Shown: positions 6,970-14,969 of the stretch, in pieces
Layout of the letters: the number at the start of each line of letters is the position of its first letter
Numbering within the stretch: position 1 is the first letter of the stretch
Assembly: GCA_031177985.1 (NCBI GenBank)
Contig: JAPSJW010000003.1
Location: 1-64,000 of the forward strand
Length of the DNA: 64,000 nucleotides
Origin: Microbacteriaceae bacterium
Lineage (GTDB): Bacteria; Actinomycetota; Actinomycetes; Actinomycetales; Microbacteriaceae
Direction: 5' to 3'
The notes under the pieces: model-generated
Databases searched by the model: none
What the model was told of the DNA's origin: nothing
The model's input: the letters and a program-made list of their open reading frames with translations, nothing else
Made by a program: the position numbers and the translations under genes

Positions 6970-8235
6970 CTAGGACGTCTCGCGAGCGATCCTGTCGGCC
7001 GGCGCGTTCGCCCGACGGCTCAGCAGCAGGAACGGCAGGGCGAGCGCGCTGATCGCGCCGCTGACCGCGAGCGAGAAGGGGTAGCCGTTGAGGTCGGCCG
7101 TGCGGCCGAGGACGGGCTGGATGCCCACTCCCCCGAGGTTGCCCATCAGCGAGTCGAAGGAGAGCACCGTCGCGCGCTGCTGCGAGGGGATGAGGTCGTT
7201 GACGTACGCCTGGTGGATAGGACCCTCGACCGAGGAGACCACGCCCCAGACCACGAGCAGTGCGAGCGCCACCCAGAAGTTGGTCGTGAACCCGAGGCTG
7301 AGCAGCAGCACGGCGCCGACGGCCGCGGACAGGATGATCGTCGTCGTGCGGCGACGGAACACCCGGCGCGCCACCGGGGCGAGGAAGCCGCCGGCGATCT
7401 GCGAGCCGGCGATGATCGCGGCGGCCAGCCCGGCGATCGAGTAGGCCTCCTCATCGCCCCAGAGCTCCAGCAGGTAGGGCTGCAGCGCGTAGAAGACGTA
7501 GATGCCGACGCCCGAGGTGAACGGGGCGGCGATCATGATCCACCGCACCGGGCGATTGCCCAGTCCGTACTTGAGCGACGCCCTGAACACCGTGCGCACT
7601 GCCTTCAGCGGCCCGGACGAGCGGTCGGGTGTGAAGCCGAGGTCTCGCATGAGCACGAACGCGACGACGAGCATCAGCAGGAGCACGGCTGCTCGGAGCA
7701 GGAACGGCACTCCGAGGTCGGTGTACTGCGCGATCACCCCACCCGCGACACTGCCGGTCAGCATCGCGATGCCGCTGACCACGAGCCCGCGGGCGAAGAC
7801 GGGATCGAGCTCGCCCTCGTAGCCCGACGCTCGCAAGGCATCGACGAGCCACGCCTCGACGGCACCCGAGAAGAAGGTGAACCCGAGGCCCAGCAGCACC
7901 GAGACGAGCGCCCACGCCCAGAACGGCGCGGACCACATCCACATCAGCCAGTAGAGCACCGTGCTGGCGGCGAGGGTGAGCGTGCCGAGCAGGTAGGACG
8001 CGCGCCTGCCCATGGTGTCGGCGACGACGCCCGTCGGCACCTCGAAGACGACCATGCCGAGCGTGAAGAACGCGTTGGCGGCGAACGCCTCGAGGTTGGT
8101 GAGCCCCGCGTCGAGCAGGAAGAGGGTGTTGACGCCCCAGATGAACGACGCGGCGAGCGTGTTGCCGAGCATCAGCACGAGATAGACGCGCTGCACCCGC
8201 CGTGCCGCGGGGATCGCGGCGAGCGCAGTCGTCAT
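6970..8235 (-). CDS. MFS transporter (12 TM)
   Basis: A 421-residue major facilitator permease. The MFS A-type loop motif is at VVADTMGRRASYLLG (residues about 69-83), with further hydrophobic segments up to residue about 405. The EVPTGVVAD pattern is typical of multidrug-exporter-like MFS groups. The substrate is unknown. The ATG at 8235 has no obvious ribosome binding site. It lies upstream of the thioredoxin-like gene on the same strand, 36 nt away. Confidence 0.92.
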   Translation of the reverse strand: MTTALAAIPAARRVQRVYLVLMLGNTLAASFIWGVNTLFLLDAGLTNLEAFAANAFFTLGMVVFEVPTGVVADTMGRRASYLLGTLTLAASTVLYWLMWMWSAPFWAWALVSVLLGLGFTFFSGAVEAWLVDALRASGYEGELDPVFARGLVVSGIAMLTGSVAGGVIAQYTDLGVPFLLRAAVLLLMLVVAFVLMRDLGFTPDRSSGPLKAVRTVFRASLKYGLGNRPVRWIMIAAPFTSGVGIYVFYALQPYLLELWGDEEAYSIAGLAAAIIAGSQIAGGFLAPVARRVFRRRTTTIILSAAVGAVLLLSLGFTTNFWVALALLVVWGVVSSVEGPIHQAYVNDLIPSQQRATVLSFDSLMGNLGGVGIQPVLGRTADLNGYPFSLAVSGAISALALPFLLLSRRANAPADRIARETS

Positions 8236-8302
8236 CCGAGTGTGCCGGTGCTGGTCATGCCGCCGACCCTAGCCCGTAGGGCCGACGCGCACAGGCTCGG
8301 GG

Positions 8303-8590
8303 TCAGGGCAGGTCGCGCCCGTCACGCTCGTCGAGGAAGTCCGACTCGTCGAGGGCGTCGACATTCCAGGTGTAGCTCACCTGCACCTGCTCGCCGACCC
8401 GGTGGGCGACCGGGTTCTGGTACACCACCTGGGTCTCCTTGCCGACGCCGTCGGTGGCGAGCACGGTGATCTCCGTGTCCCAGGAGCCGTCGGTCGAGAT
8501 GCGCCGGTCGGTCTGGCCGTCGTAGGGTCCGCCCTTGTAGAAGACGATGTACTCGTCGCCGTGGTTCAGTGTCAGGTCGTCGTCAGCCAT
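8303..8590 (-). CDS. Small conserved hypothetical protein
   Basis: A 95-residue acidic soluble protein. Its core includes EYIVFYKGGPYDGQTDRRIS, a pattern of short uncharacterised actinobacterial proteins in which a GGPxDG turn begins a beta-rich domain. A TAGACC box with a 6-nt gap before the ATG, and no Shine-Dalgarno, suggest leaderless expression. It has no membrane segment and no catalytic motif that I can name. It is divergent from the GDSL hydrolase gene. Confidence 0.7.
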   Translation of the reverse strand: MADDDLTLNHGDEYIVFYKGGPYDGQTDRRISTDGSWDTEITVLATDGVGKETQVVYQNPVAHRVGEQVQVSYTWNVDALDESDFLDERDGRDLP

Positions 8591-8720
8591 GCCCCAGGTC
8601 TATCAGAAACGGATGCGCCCGAACCGCGGCCGTGTACGGCGGTTGAACTTCCGGTGGCGGTTGCTGTAACCCTGTCGCGGCGCGCTGGTCGGCGCGTCGG
8701 CCGGGCCCGACACTGTTCAC

Positions 8721-9512
8721 GTGACGAAGGCGCGGTGGCAGAGATATGTCGCTCTCGGCGACTCGATCACCGAGGGCTTCTGTGATCCCATCGTCGGCCG
8801 CGGGGAGCCGTGGCTGGGGTGGGCCGATCGGCTTGCCATGATCCTGGACGGCAACGCGCGGCTCTCGGGCAGCAGCATCGAGTTCGCGAATCTCGGGGTG
8901 CGCGGCCGCCGGGTAGCCGACGTCGTCGACGATCAGGTGCCGATGGCGATCGCTCTGGAGGCCGACCTCGTCTCGCTCATGATCGGCGGCAACGACCTCA
9001 TGCTGCCCAAGGCGGATCCCGACGCTCTCGCCGCGAAGCTCGAGACCGGGGTCGCCGCGCTCCGGCGCGAGGGCATCGACGTGCTCCTGGCCAACTGCTT
9101 CGATCCGCGCATCTCGCTGTTCCTCAAGCCGCTGCGCGGCCGGGCGGCCGTCTACAACGCGAACGTCTGGACGATCGCCCGCACCTACGGCACCTTCACC
9201 CTCGACGTGTGGGGCATCCGCGAGCTGCAGGCCCGCTCGATGTGGGCGGACGACCGGGTGCACCTGACCCCGGCCGGGCACCGCCTGCTCGCGAAGCGCG
9301 CCGCGCACGCGCTCGGGATCCCGTACTTCGAGCTAGCCGCCGCATCCGTCGTCGAGGCGGAGCCGGTGCTGCCCGCTCCTGCCATGCCCACCCACCGCTG
9401 GTTCACTCAGCACGTGCTGCCGTGGATCGGCCGACGGATGCGCCGGGTCACCTCTGGCGACGGGATCGACGCGAAGCTCCCCCTCCCGATGGGTGTCGAG
9501 ACCCGCTACTAG
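8721..9512 (+). CDS. SGNH/GDSL hydrolase family protein
   Basis: A 263-residue protein with no signal peptide. Block I is ALGDSITEG (Ser15), block III is IGGNDLM and block V is DRVHLTPAGH (the Asp-x-x-His pair). These make a complete SGNH esterase active site. The C-terminal 60 residues are basic (RRMRRV) and may bind a membrane or partner. Its stop codon TAG is part of the TAGAGT box that appears to drive the next gene, orn. The substrate is unknown. Confidence 0.9.
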   Translation: MTKARWQRYVALGDSITEGFCDPIVGRGEPWLGWADRLAMILDGNARLSGSSIEFANLGVRGRRVADVVDDQVPMAIALEADLVSLMIGGNDLMLPKADPDALAAKLETGVAALRREGIDVLLANCFDPRISLFLKPLRGRAAVYNANVWTIARTYGTFTLDVWGIRELQARSMWADDRVHLTPAGHRLLAKRAAHALGIPYFELAAASVVEAEPVLPAPAMPTHRWFTQHVLPWIGRRMRRVTSGDGIDAKLPLPMGVETRY

Positions 9513-9521
9513 AGTGGCACC

Positions 9522-10163
9522 GTGGCTGCTAACCCCGATCTGCTCGTCTGGATCGACTGCGAGATGACCGGTCTCGACCTCGGGGTCGACGAGCTCGTGG
9601 AGGTCGCGGTGGTCATCACCGACTACGACCTGCGTCCCGTCGACCCTGGCTTCTCGATCGTCATCAAGCCCGATCAGTCGGCGCTCGACAACATGGGCGA
9701 CTTCGTGCGGGCGATGCACACCGAGAGCGGATTGATCGACGAGATCCCGAACGGTGTCAGTCTCGCCGACGCCGAGTTCGCGGTGCACGAGTACATCCTG
9801 CGGTTCGTGCCGGGCGAGGCGACCGCGCCGCTCGCGGGGAACACGATCGGCACCGACCGCATGTTCCTAGCGAAGTTCATGCCGCGGGTCGACCGTCACC
9901 TGCACTACCGCAGCATCGACGTGTCCTCGATCAAGGAGCTCGTGCGGCGCTGGTTCCCGCGGGTGTACTTCCAGTCGCCGGCGAAGAACGGCGGGCACCG
10001 TGCCCTCGCCGACATTCTCGAGTCGATCCGCGAGCTGGACTACTACCGCAGGGCGGCTTTCGTCGCCGATCCCGGCCCGGCATCGGAGGACGCGCAGGCG
10101 GTGTCGCAGGCGATCACCGAGAAGTGGATGGGCGTCCTGGCCGGGCCTGCACATCCGGTCTGA
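9522..10163 (+). CDS. orn: Oligoribonuclease
   Basis: A DEDDh 3'-to-5' exonuclease that degrades di- and short oligoribonucleotides, completing RNA turnover and linear pGpG breakdown. It is 213 residues long. ExoI contains Asp12 and Glu14 (WIDCEMTGLDL), ExoII lies around LAGNTIGTDRMFL, and ExoIII has GGHRALADILESI. Start is GTG at 9522, with TAGAGT 6 nt before it, a leaderless layout. tRNA-His follows closely, as in many actinobacteria. Confidence 0.97.
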   Translation: MAANPDLLVWIDCEMTGLDLGVDELVEVAVVITDYDLRPVDPGFSIVIKPDQSALDNMGDFVRAMHTESGLIDEIPNGVSLADAEFAVHEYILRFVPGEATAPLAGNTIGTDRMFLAKFMPRVDRHLHYRSIDVSSIKELVRRWFPRVYFQSPAKNGGHRALADILESIRELDYYRRAAFVADPGPASEDAQAVSQAITEKWMGVLAGPAHPV

Positions 10164-10212
10164 TCCCCGCCTCCGGCTGTACTACAATCGAACGGTTGCC
10201 TCCGGGCGCATG

Positions 10213-10288
10213 GTGGGCGTAGCTCAGTTGGTAGAGCGCTGGCTTGTGGTGCCGGATGTCGCGGGTTCAAGTCCCGTCGTCCACCCCA
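10213..10288 (+). tRNA. tRNA-His (GTG)
   Basis: The cloverleaf begins GTGGGCGTAGCTC, with the additional G(-1) available at 10212. The anticodon loop TTGTGGT gives GTG. The T-arm is GCGGGTTCAAGTCCCGT and the discriminator is C. CCA is encoded at 10286-10288, unlike the tRNA-Arg in this window. Confidence 0.97.
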
Positions 10289-10310
10289 ATCTCCTTCCCG
10301 TGGAGGTGCG

Positions 10311-10610
10311 TTGACTCTCGCGTCGCCTGACACGGAGCTCGAGTCCGAGCTCGGCACAGTCGTGCTGCCCGACGTGCCGTGGGTCACGATCGTGTGGAAC
10401 GACCCCGTGAACCTGATGACCTACGTCGCGTGGGTGTTCCGCAGCTACTTCGGCTTCAGCGAGCAAGAGGCCCACCGGCGCATGCTGCAGGTGCACGAGG
10501 AGGGCAGGGCAGTCGTCGCGACCGGCTCCCGCGAGGAGATGGAGCGCCACGTGCAGGCGATGCACGAGTACGGCCTGTGGGCGACGGTGCAGAAGCAGGA
10601 CGCCCCGTGA
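10311..10610 (+). CDS. clpS: ATP-dependent Clp protease adaptor ClpS
   Basis: A 99-residue N-end-rule adaptor that delivers substrates to ClpAP/ClpCP. The core is [17 protein letters not shown], with the Asn-Asp-Pro ligand-binding loop, followed by the [15 protein letters not shown] helix and the C-terminal [18 protein letters not shown]. The TTG start is set by GGAGG a few nt upstream and by homology. Its stop overlaps the GTG of the DUF2017 gene by 4 nt. Confidence 0.96.
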   Translation: MTLASPDTELESELGTVVLPDVPWVTIVWNDPVNLMTYVAWVFRSYFGFSEQEAHRRMLQVHEEGRAVVATGSREEMERHVQAMHEYGLWATVQKQDAP

Positions 10611-11077
10611 TCCCGTTCACCCTCCTGCCCGGCGGCATCGTCGAGGCGCGGTTCGCGGATGCGGAGCGCCAGGTGCTGAGATCGCTGGCGCTGCAGGTCG
10701 TCACGCTTCTAGAGAGCCGCACCGAGGCCCAGGGAGACCCGGCCATCGTGCGGCTGCTGCCCGCCGGCTACCGGGAGGATGACGAGGCCGCCGAGGAATT
10801 CCGGCGCTACACGGAGTCCGAGCTCGCGCAGAGCAAGACGGCGAACGCGCGGACCGTGGTCGCGTCGCTCGACTCGGACCCCTCGCTGCTCGACGCGGCC
10901 GACTGGAACGCGTGGCTGCGCACCCTCACCGACATCCGGCTGGCCCTGGCAGCCCGGCTGGGGATCGAGCACGACGAGGACGAGGGCGATCTGTCGACCG
11001 AGGACGGGCGGGCGATGCGCGACGTCTACGACTGGGTCGGCTATGTGCAGGAGGCGCTGCTGCGCACCCTGCCCTGA
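10607..11077 (+). CDS. DUF2017 family protein
   Basis: A 156-residue, mostly helical acidic protein. DUF2017 is found almost only in actinobacteria and almost always directly after clpS, as here with a GTGA overlap, so a role linked to ClpS or the Clp protease is plausible. Recognisable parts are the start ([19 protein letters not shown]), the [13 protein letters not shown]-like helix ([15 protein letters not shown]) and the end [13 protein letters not shown]. No catalytic residues are known. Confidence 0.88.
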   Translation: MIPFTLLPGGIVEARFADAERQVLRSLALQVVTLLESRTEAQGDPAIVRLLPAGYREDDEAAEEFRRYTESELAQSKTANARTVVASLDSDPSLLDAADWNAWLRTLTDIRLALAARLGIEHDEDEGDLSTEDGRAMRDVYDWVGYVQEALLRTLP

Positions 11078-11099
11078 CGGGGCGTGCGATGATGCCCCG

Positions 11100-11450
11100 G
11101 TGCACGACATCCCGAAGGACGAGTTCGAGCAGCTGGTGATCGACGAGCTCGACGCTCTGCCCGACGAGATGGTCGAGGACCTCGACAACGTGGTCTTCGT
11201 GACGGAGGACCGGCCGGAGGACGGTTCCCTGGACCTCCTCGGCCTGTACGAGGGCGTCGCTCTCACCGAACGGGACCAATACGGTTTCGGCGAGCTCCCC
11301 GATCGCATCGTGCTCTACCGCGAGCCGCTGCTCGCCGTGGCAGAGGATCTCGACGACCTCAAGGATCAGATCCACGTGACGCTCGTCCACGAGATCGCGC
11401 ACTACTTCGGCATCGACGACGATCAGCTGCACGAGCTCGGCTGGGCTTAG
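11100..11450 (+). CDS. Zincin-like metallopeptidase family protein
   Basis: A 116-residue protein with the zinc-binding HExxH motif (VHEIAHYFGIDDDQ) near its end. This is the layout of the short actinobacterial 'metallopeptidase family' (COG3824). GTG at 11100 starts VHDIPKDEFEQLV; a GATGAT box 6 nt before it suggests leaderless initiation. The third zinc ligand is likely in the IDDD segment. The substrate is unknown. Its stop codon overlaps the stop codon of the convergent kinase gene. Confidence 0.85.
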   Translation: MHDIPKDEFEQLVIDELDALPDEMVEDLDNVVFVTEDRPEDGSLDLLGLYEGVALTERDQYGFGELPDRIVLYREPLLAVAEDLDDLKDQIHVTLVHEIAHYFGIDDDQLHELGWA

Positions 11451-11983
11451 CGCAGAGCCTCGATCGCCGGTCGCCAGAGGTCGGCGCGCTCGGCGGCGTC
11501 CGGGCCGCGCAGCACGAGGTCGGCGAGCTCCAGGGGTCGCTCCCGCGCGAGGAACCGCTCCTCCTGTGCCGCCCACCGGTCCCAATGGGGCGCATAGCCC
11601 TCGCCGTCGCGCTCGAGCGCGCGCCGCTTGCGGCTCACGTCGTCCAGCTCGACCCAGATCGCAAGAGCCGCGCGGGGGCGACTCGCGCCGCTGAGCGCGC
11701 CGACTCCCTCCACGATCAGGGGCCGGGAGTGGTCGAGCTCGTGCCATTCGGCGCCCGCGTCCCGTTCCCAGTCCCAGCGCTGCCAGCGGGGATGTTCGCT
11801 GAGCACGTGCTCGACGACGTGTCGGCTTCCGGCATCGAGGCCGTCCCAGCCCGGGTAGAAGTCGTCGAGGCGCACGAGCTGTGCCTCGGGCCACACGGCC
11901 ACGATGGCCCGCGCGAGCTCCGTCTTGCCCGAGCCGCTGCGGCCGTCGACCAGCACGACGGGGGCGTCAGGAGAGGATCGCAT
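11447..11983 (-). CDS. P-loop NTPase / uridine-kinase-like protein
   Basis: A 178-residue kinase-like protein. Walker A is GRSGSGKT (residues 14-21), LVRLDDFYPGWDGLD resembles the substrate-binding DDFY of uridine/pantothenate-type kinases, and LIVEGVGAL resembles the Walker-B/VEG segment. It likely phosphorylates a small metabolite. It is the last gene of the riboswitch-controlled ECF transporter operon: its ATG lies 17 nt inside ykoC. A role in salvage of the imported vitamin precursor is therefore possible but only an inference. Confidence 0.8.
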   Translation of the reverse strand: MRSSPDAPVVLVDGRSGSGKTELARAIVAVWPEAQLVRLDDFYPGWDGLDAGSRHVVEHVLSEHPRWQRWDWERDAGAEWHELDHSRPLIVEGVGALSGASRPRAALAIWVELDDVSRKRRALERDGEGYAPHWDRWAAQEERFLARERPLELADLVLRGPDAAERADLWRPAIEALR

Positions 11984-12725
11984 TCCAGCTCCCCGTGACG
12001 ATCGAGGCGGTCAGCGCGATCGCGCCGACGAGGAATCCGACGACCACGAGCACCGTGTCGCGCCCGTGCCAGCGGGACTCTCTGGCCCAGGTGCGCGCGG
12101 ACGCGCCGCCGAAGGCTCTCGCCTCCATCGCGGTGGCCACCTTGCTGCCCCGACGGATGGCGAGCACGAGCAGGGCGAGCACCTGACCGAACAGGCGGGC
12201 GAGCCTGCCCCTGTCGGCGACTCCTCGAGCCCGGCGCGCGAGCTTCAGATACCGCCAGTCGTCAGCCAGCAGACCCACCAGCCGGAACGCGGCCAGCGCA
12301 CCGAGCACGAAGCGGGCCGGAAGGCGCACGACCTGCGCCAGTCCGTCGGCGAGCGCTGTCGCATCGACGGAGATCATGAGGACCACAGCCGGGAGCCCGA
12401 TCGCTAGCACCCGCAGGCCGGTGGCTGCGGCGAGCTCGAGGGAGCCGTCGCTCACCCGCGCCAGCAGGAACTCGGCGTGCACCGTGCCGGAGGTGCGGCC
12501 GTAGAGCGCGATCGTCAGAGCGGTGAAGGGCGCCGCGATCCAGACCGGCGAGGTGCGGAGCCAGAACGTGCGCGCCGGCATGCCCAGGGTCAGGAAGAGC
12601 GCGAGCTCGAGGGCGAGGGCCACCCCGGCCGACACGATGTCGATGGTGAGCACGAGGCACAGGGCGATCGCGAGCGATGCGGCGATCCGAGCGACGGGAT
12701 TCGTGCGCTCGTAGGCGGCTCTCAC
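11967..12725 (-). CDS. ykoC: ECF transporter transmembrane (T) component, YkoC-like
   Basis: A 252-residue integral membrane protein of the CbiQ/EcfT family. It couples ATP hydrolysis by the A subunits to the substrate-binding S subunit. Several N-terminal membrane helices are followed by a cytoplasmic coupling region with two Ala-Arg signatures (ARRARGVAD and MEARAFGG), then a last membrane helix. It overlaps the ATPase stop by 4 nt and the kinase start by 17 nt. The thiamine assignment comes from the operon. Confidence 0.9.
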   Translation of the reverse strand: MRAAYERTNPVARIAASLAIALCLVLTIDIVSAGVALALELALFLTLGMPARTFWLRTSPVWIAAPFTALTIALYGRTSGTVHAEFLLARVSDGSLELAAATGLRVLAIGLPAVVLMISVDATALADGLAQVVRLPARFVLGALAAFRLVGLLADDWRYLKLARRARGVADRGRLARLFGQVLALLVLAIRRGSKVATAMEARAFGGASARTWARESRWHGRDTVLVVVGFLVGAIALTASIVTGSWNAILS

Positions 12726-14182
12726 GACTCCCCCAGGCGGATCTGCACGTCGGCGAGCGCCTTCACCAGCCGCTGGTCATGCGTGGAGAGCACGAGAGCC
12801 CGGTCGTCGTCCAGCAGCTCTGCGAGCAGTTCGACGAGCTGAGCCCAGGTTCGGGCGTCCTGGCCGAAGGTCGGCTCGTCGAGTACGAGCACCCGGGGTG
12901 CCGCCGCGAGCACCGTGGCGACGCTGAGGCGCCGCTTCTCGCCGCCCGACAGGGTGAACGGATTCGCGCGCTCCAGGTGGCGCAGGCGCAGCCGGTCGAG
13001 CAGGCTGTCGACCCTCGCGTCGGCGTCCGCGCGAGGCAGGCCCAGAGCGCGCGGTCCCACCTCGAGCTCGGCGCGCACCGTGCTCGCGAGGAACTGGTGC
13101 TCGGGCTCCTGGAACACCGTCCCGATGCGGGTCAGCAGCTCGCGGCTGCGCCACCGGTGCGGCTCCGACGACGAGACGCCGCCGGCGAGCGCCGGCGATG
13201 CGACGACCCGTCCCGCGGCAGGGGGCAGAAGGCCGGCGAGCGTGAGGATGAGGCTCGTCTTGCCCGACCCGGTCGACCCCGTCACCGCGAGCGCGCGACC
13301 CGAGGTGACGAGCAGGTCGGGGCTCGCCAGCCGGAAGTCGTCCGATTCCCCCTGTCGACCGACCACCAGCTGATCGGTCGAGACCAGCGCCTCACCGACG
13401 GTGCGGCTGCGCGAAGGGAAGCGCGGAAGGTGATCCGGCACCCAGATCCCGCCTGCGGCGAGCTCCGCCCCCCTGCGCACGAGCACCGAGGCCACGTCGC
13501 CGTGGTCGAGAAGCCCTCCGTCGTCGCCCAGGACGACGACGCGGTCCACGAGGTCGGCCCAGATGTCGACGCGGTGCTCGATGATCACGAGCGTGGCCGT
13601 GGTCTGGGCGAGAACCTGCTCGACCGCGTTCCGCACCTCCCGCGCACCGGCGGGGTCGAGGTTGGCGGTCGGCTCGTCGAGCAGCAGCAGCCCGGGGCGC
13701 ATGGCGAGCACAGCGGCGAGCGCGAGCCTCTGCTTCTGACCGCCGGAGAGGCGGTGAGTCGCCCGGTCGAGGGGCACCCGCAGTCCGACGGCATCGAGCG
13801 ACCAGCTCACCCGGCCCCAGATCTCGTCGCGCGGGAGACCGAGGTTCTCGCAGCCGAATGCCACCTCGTCGCCGACGCGCGAGAGGATCACCTGGCCGTC
13901 AGGATCCTGCAGCACCATTCCGGCGCGGCCGGAACCCGGGTCGGGCGGCGCACCGTCGATCAGCAGGCGCCCCTCCTGCTCGCCCTCGTCGTTCCCGCCG
14001 AGCACCCCGGCCAGCGCCTGGAGCAGGGTCGACTTCCCCGCGCCAGACGGTCCGAGCAGGAGCACCCGCTCACCGGGCTCGACGGTGAGGTCGAGGTTGC
14101 GCAGCGCCCAGGCGCTGCGGGTGGCGTGACGCCACCCCCAGCCCTGGGCCTCGACGCGAGCCGGCCCGTTGTCGGGGATCAG
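12722..14182 (-). CDS. ykoD: ECF transporter dual ATPase component, YkoD-like
   Basis: A 486-residue fusion of two ABC ATPase domains. Domain 1 has Walker A GPSGAGKS, signature LSGGQKQR and Walker B LLLLDEP. Domain 2 has GSTGSGKT, LSGGEKRR and VLVLDEP. It powers uptake of hydroxymethylpyrimidine/thiamine with YkoE and YkoC. No ATG, GTG or TTG exists at the expected N-terminus. The best start is CTG at 14182, in a CTGA overlap with the ykoE stop, giving L-I-P-D-N-G-P. The longer open frame upstream lies inside ykoE and is a shadow. Confidence 0.93.
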   Translation of the reverse strand: MIPDNGPARVEAQGWGWRHATRSAWALRNLDLTVEPGERVLLLGPSGAGKSTLLQALAGVLGGNDEGEQEGRLLIDGAPPDPGSGRAGMVLQDPDGQVILSRVGDEVAFGCENLGLPRDEIWGRVSWSLDAVGLRVPLDRATHRLSGGQKQRLALAAVLAMRPGLLLLDEPTANLDPAGAREVRNAVEQVLAQTTATLVIIEHRVDIWADLVDRVVVLGDDGGLLDHGDVASVLVRRGAELAAGGIWVPDHLPRFPSRSRTVGEALVSTDQLVVGRQGESDDFRLASPDLLVTSGRALAVTGSTGSGKTSLILTLAGLLPPAAGRVVASPALAGGVSSSEPHRWRSRELLTRIGTVFQEPEHQFLASTVRAELEVGPRALGLPRADADARVDSLLDRLRLRHLERANPFTLSGGEKRRLSVATVLAAAPRVLVLDEPTFGQDARTWAQLVELLAELLDDDRALVLSTHDQRLVKALADVQIRLGES

Positions 14183-14799
14183 ACCCTCCCCGTCGCTTCC
14201 CTCCCCGCGGCGAAGCGGGACAGGGCGCCGGTAGCGGCGAGGCCCTTCACGGCCAGCCACGAGAGGAGGCCTGCGATGAGGGCGCCGCCGACGATGGCCG
14301 ACAGCGTGTAGATCACCTGGAACGGGGTGTCCGCGCCCGGGTACCAGAGCACGAGGTCGGTGATCGCCATGGCGAGGCCGGCGGCGGCTCCCGCGAGCAG
14401 TGCCGGGATCAGGCGCCAGCTGGAGTACAGGAACAGCAGGAAGACCAGCTCGGCGCCGAGACCCTGAGTGAGACCGCTCACGATCGTCAGCGGGCCCCAC
14501 ACGTTGCCGATGAGGGCGGACACGGTGGCGGCGAGCACCTCGCCGTAGAGCGCGGCTCCGGGCTTGCGGATGACGAGCGCCGTCAGCACGCCGGCGAAGA
14601 GCCAGAACCCACCGCCGACGGCCTGCAGGCCCGGCAGCAGCGCGCCGAGGGGGTCGGTGACCGGGTCGGATGCGACGTTCCAGACGGTGAAGACGAGTCC
14701 GCTCGCGACGCCGAGCACGCTGGCGACGACGATGTCGACGACTCGCCAGCGGTAGTTGCGGGTGCGGACGGGTGCGGGTGCGGTGGATGCAGCGGTCAC
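14179..14799 (-). CDS. ykoE: ECF transporter S component, thiamine/HMP permease YkoE
   Basis: A 206-residue membrane protein with about five helices. The start VRTRNYRWRVVDIVVASVLG and the internal YGEVLAATVSALIGN-WGP match the YkoE family, the substrate-binding subunit for thiamine or its pyrimidine precursor. The GTG at 14799 has AGGAAGG upstream. A TPP riboswitch lies between it and the promoter, so expression should fall when thiamine pyrophosphate is plentiful. The open frame extending to 14946 runs through the riboswitch and is not coding. Confidence 0.93.
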   Translation of the reverse strand: MTAASTAPAPVRTRNYRWRVVDIVVASVLGVASGLVFTVWNVASDPVTDPLGALLPGLQAVGGGFWLFAGVLTALVIRKPGAALYGEVLAATVSALIGNVWGPLTIVSGLTQGLGAELVFLLFLYSSWRLIPALLAGAAAGLAMAITDLVLWYPGADTPFQVIYTLSAIVGGALIAGLLSWLAVKGLAATGALSRFAAGREATGRV

Positions 14800-14845
14800 T
14801 GTGCGTGCCCTTCCTGGAGTGTGGGAAAGAGGCACGGGATGGAGG

Positions 14846-14938
14846 TCACTCCCTGCGCCGGCATGATCCGGATCAGGTTCGACGGTCGAAGCTTCGATCA
14901 GCTTCCTCTCAGCCCGGCTCACCGGACTCCCGTGTTCG
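14846..14938 (-). promoter_or_regulatory. TPP (thiamine pyrophosphate) riboswitch
   Basis: On the minus strand the leader holds the conserved THI-element pieces in order: GGGAGTCCGG, GGGCTGAGAGG with the CTGAGA core, GTCGAACCTGATCCGGATCA with the ACCTGAT core, and GCCGGCGCAGGGA. It lies about 45 nt upstream of ykoE. The exact ends are approximate. Confidence 0.95.
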
Positions 14939-14969
14939 ACCGCCACGATACACCTCCTAGGCTCGACGC

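Noticed and set aside
14800-14946. N-terminal extension of YkoE to the ATG at 14946
   Set aside because: This part is the TPP riboswitch; the GTG at 14799 with AGGAAGG is the real start.
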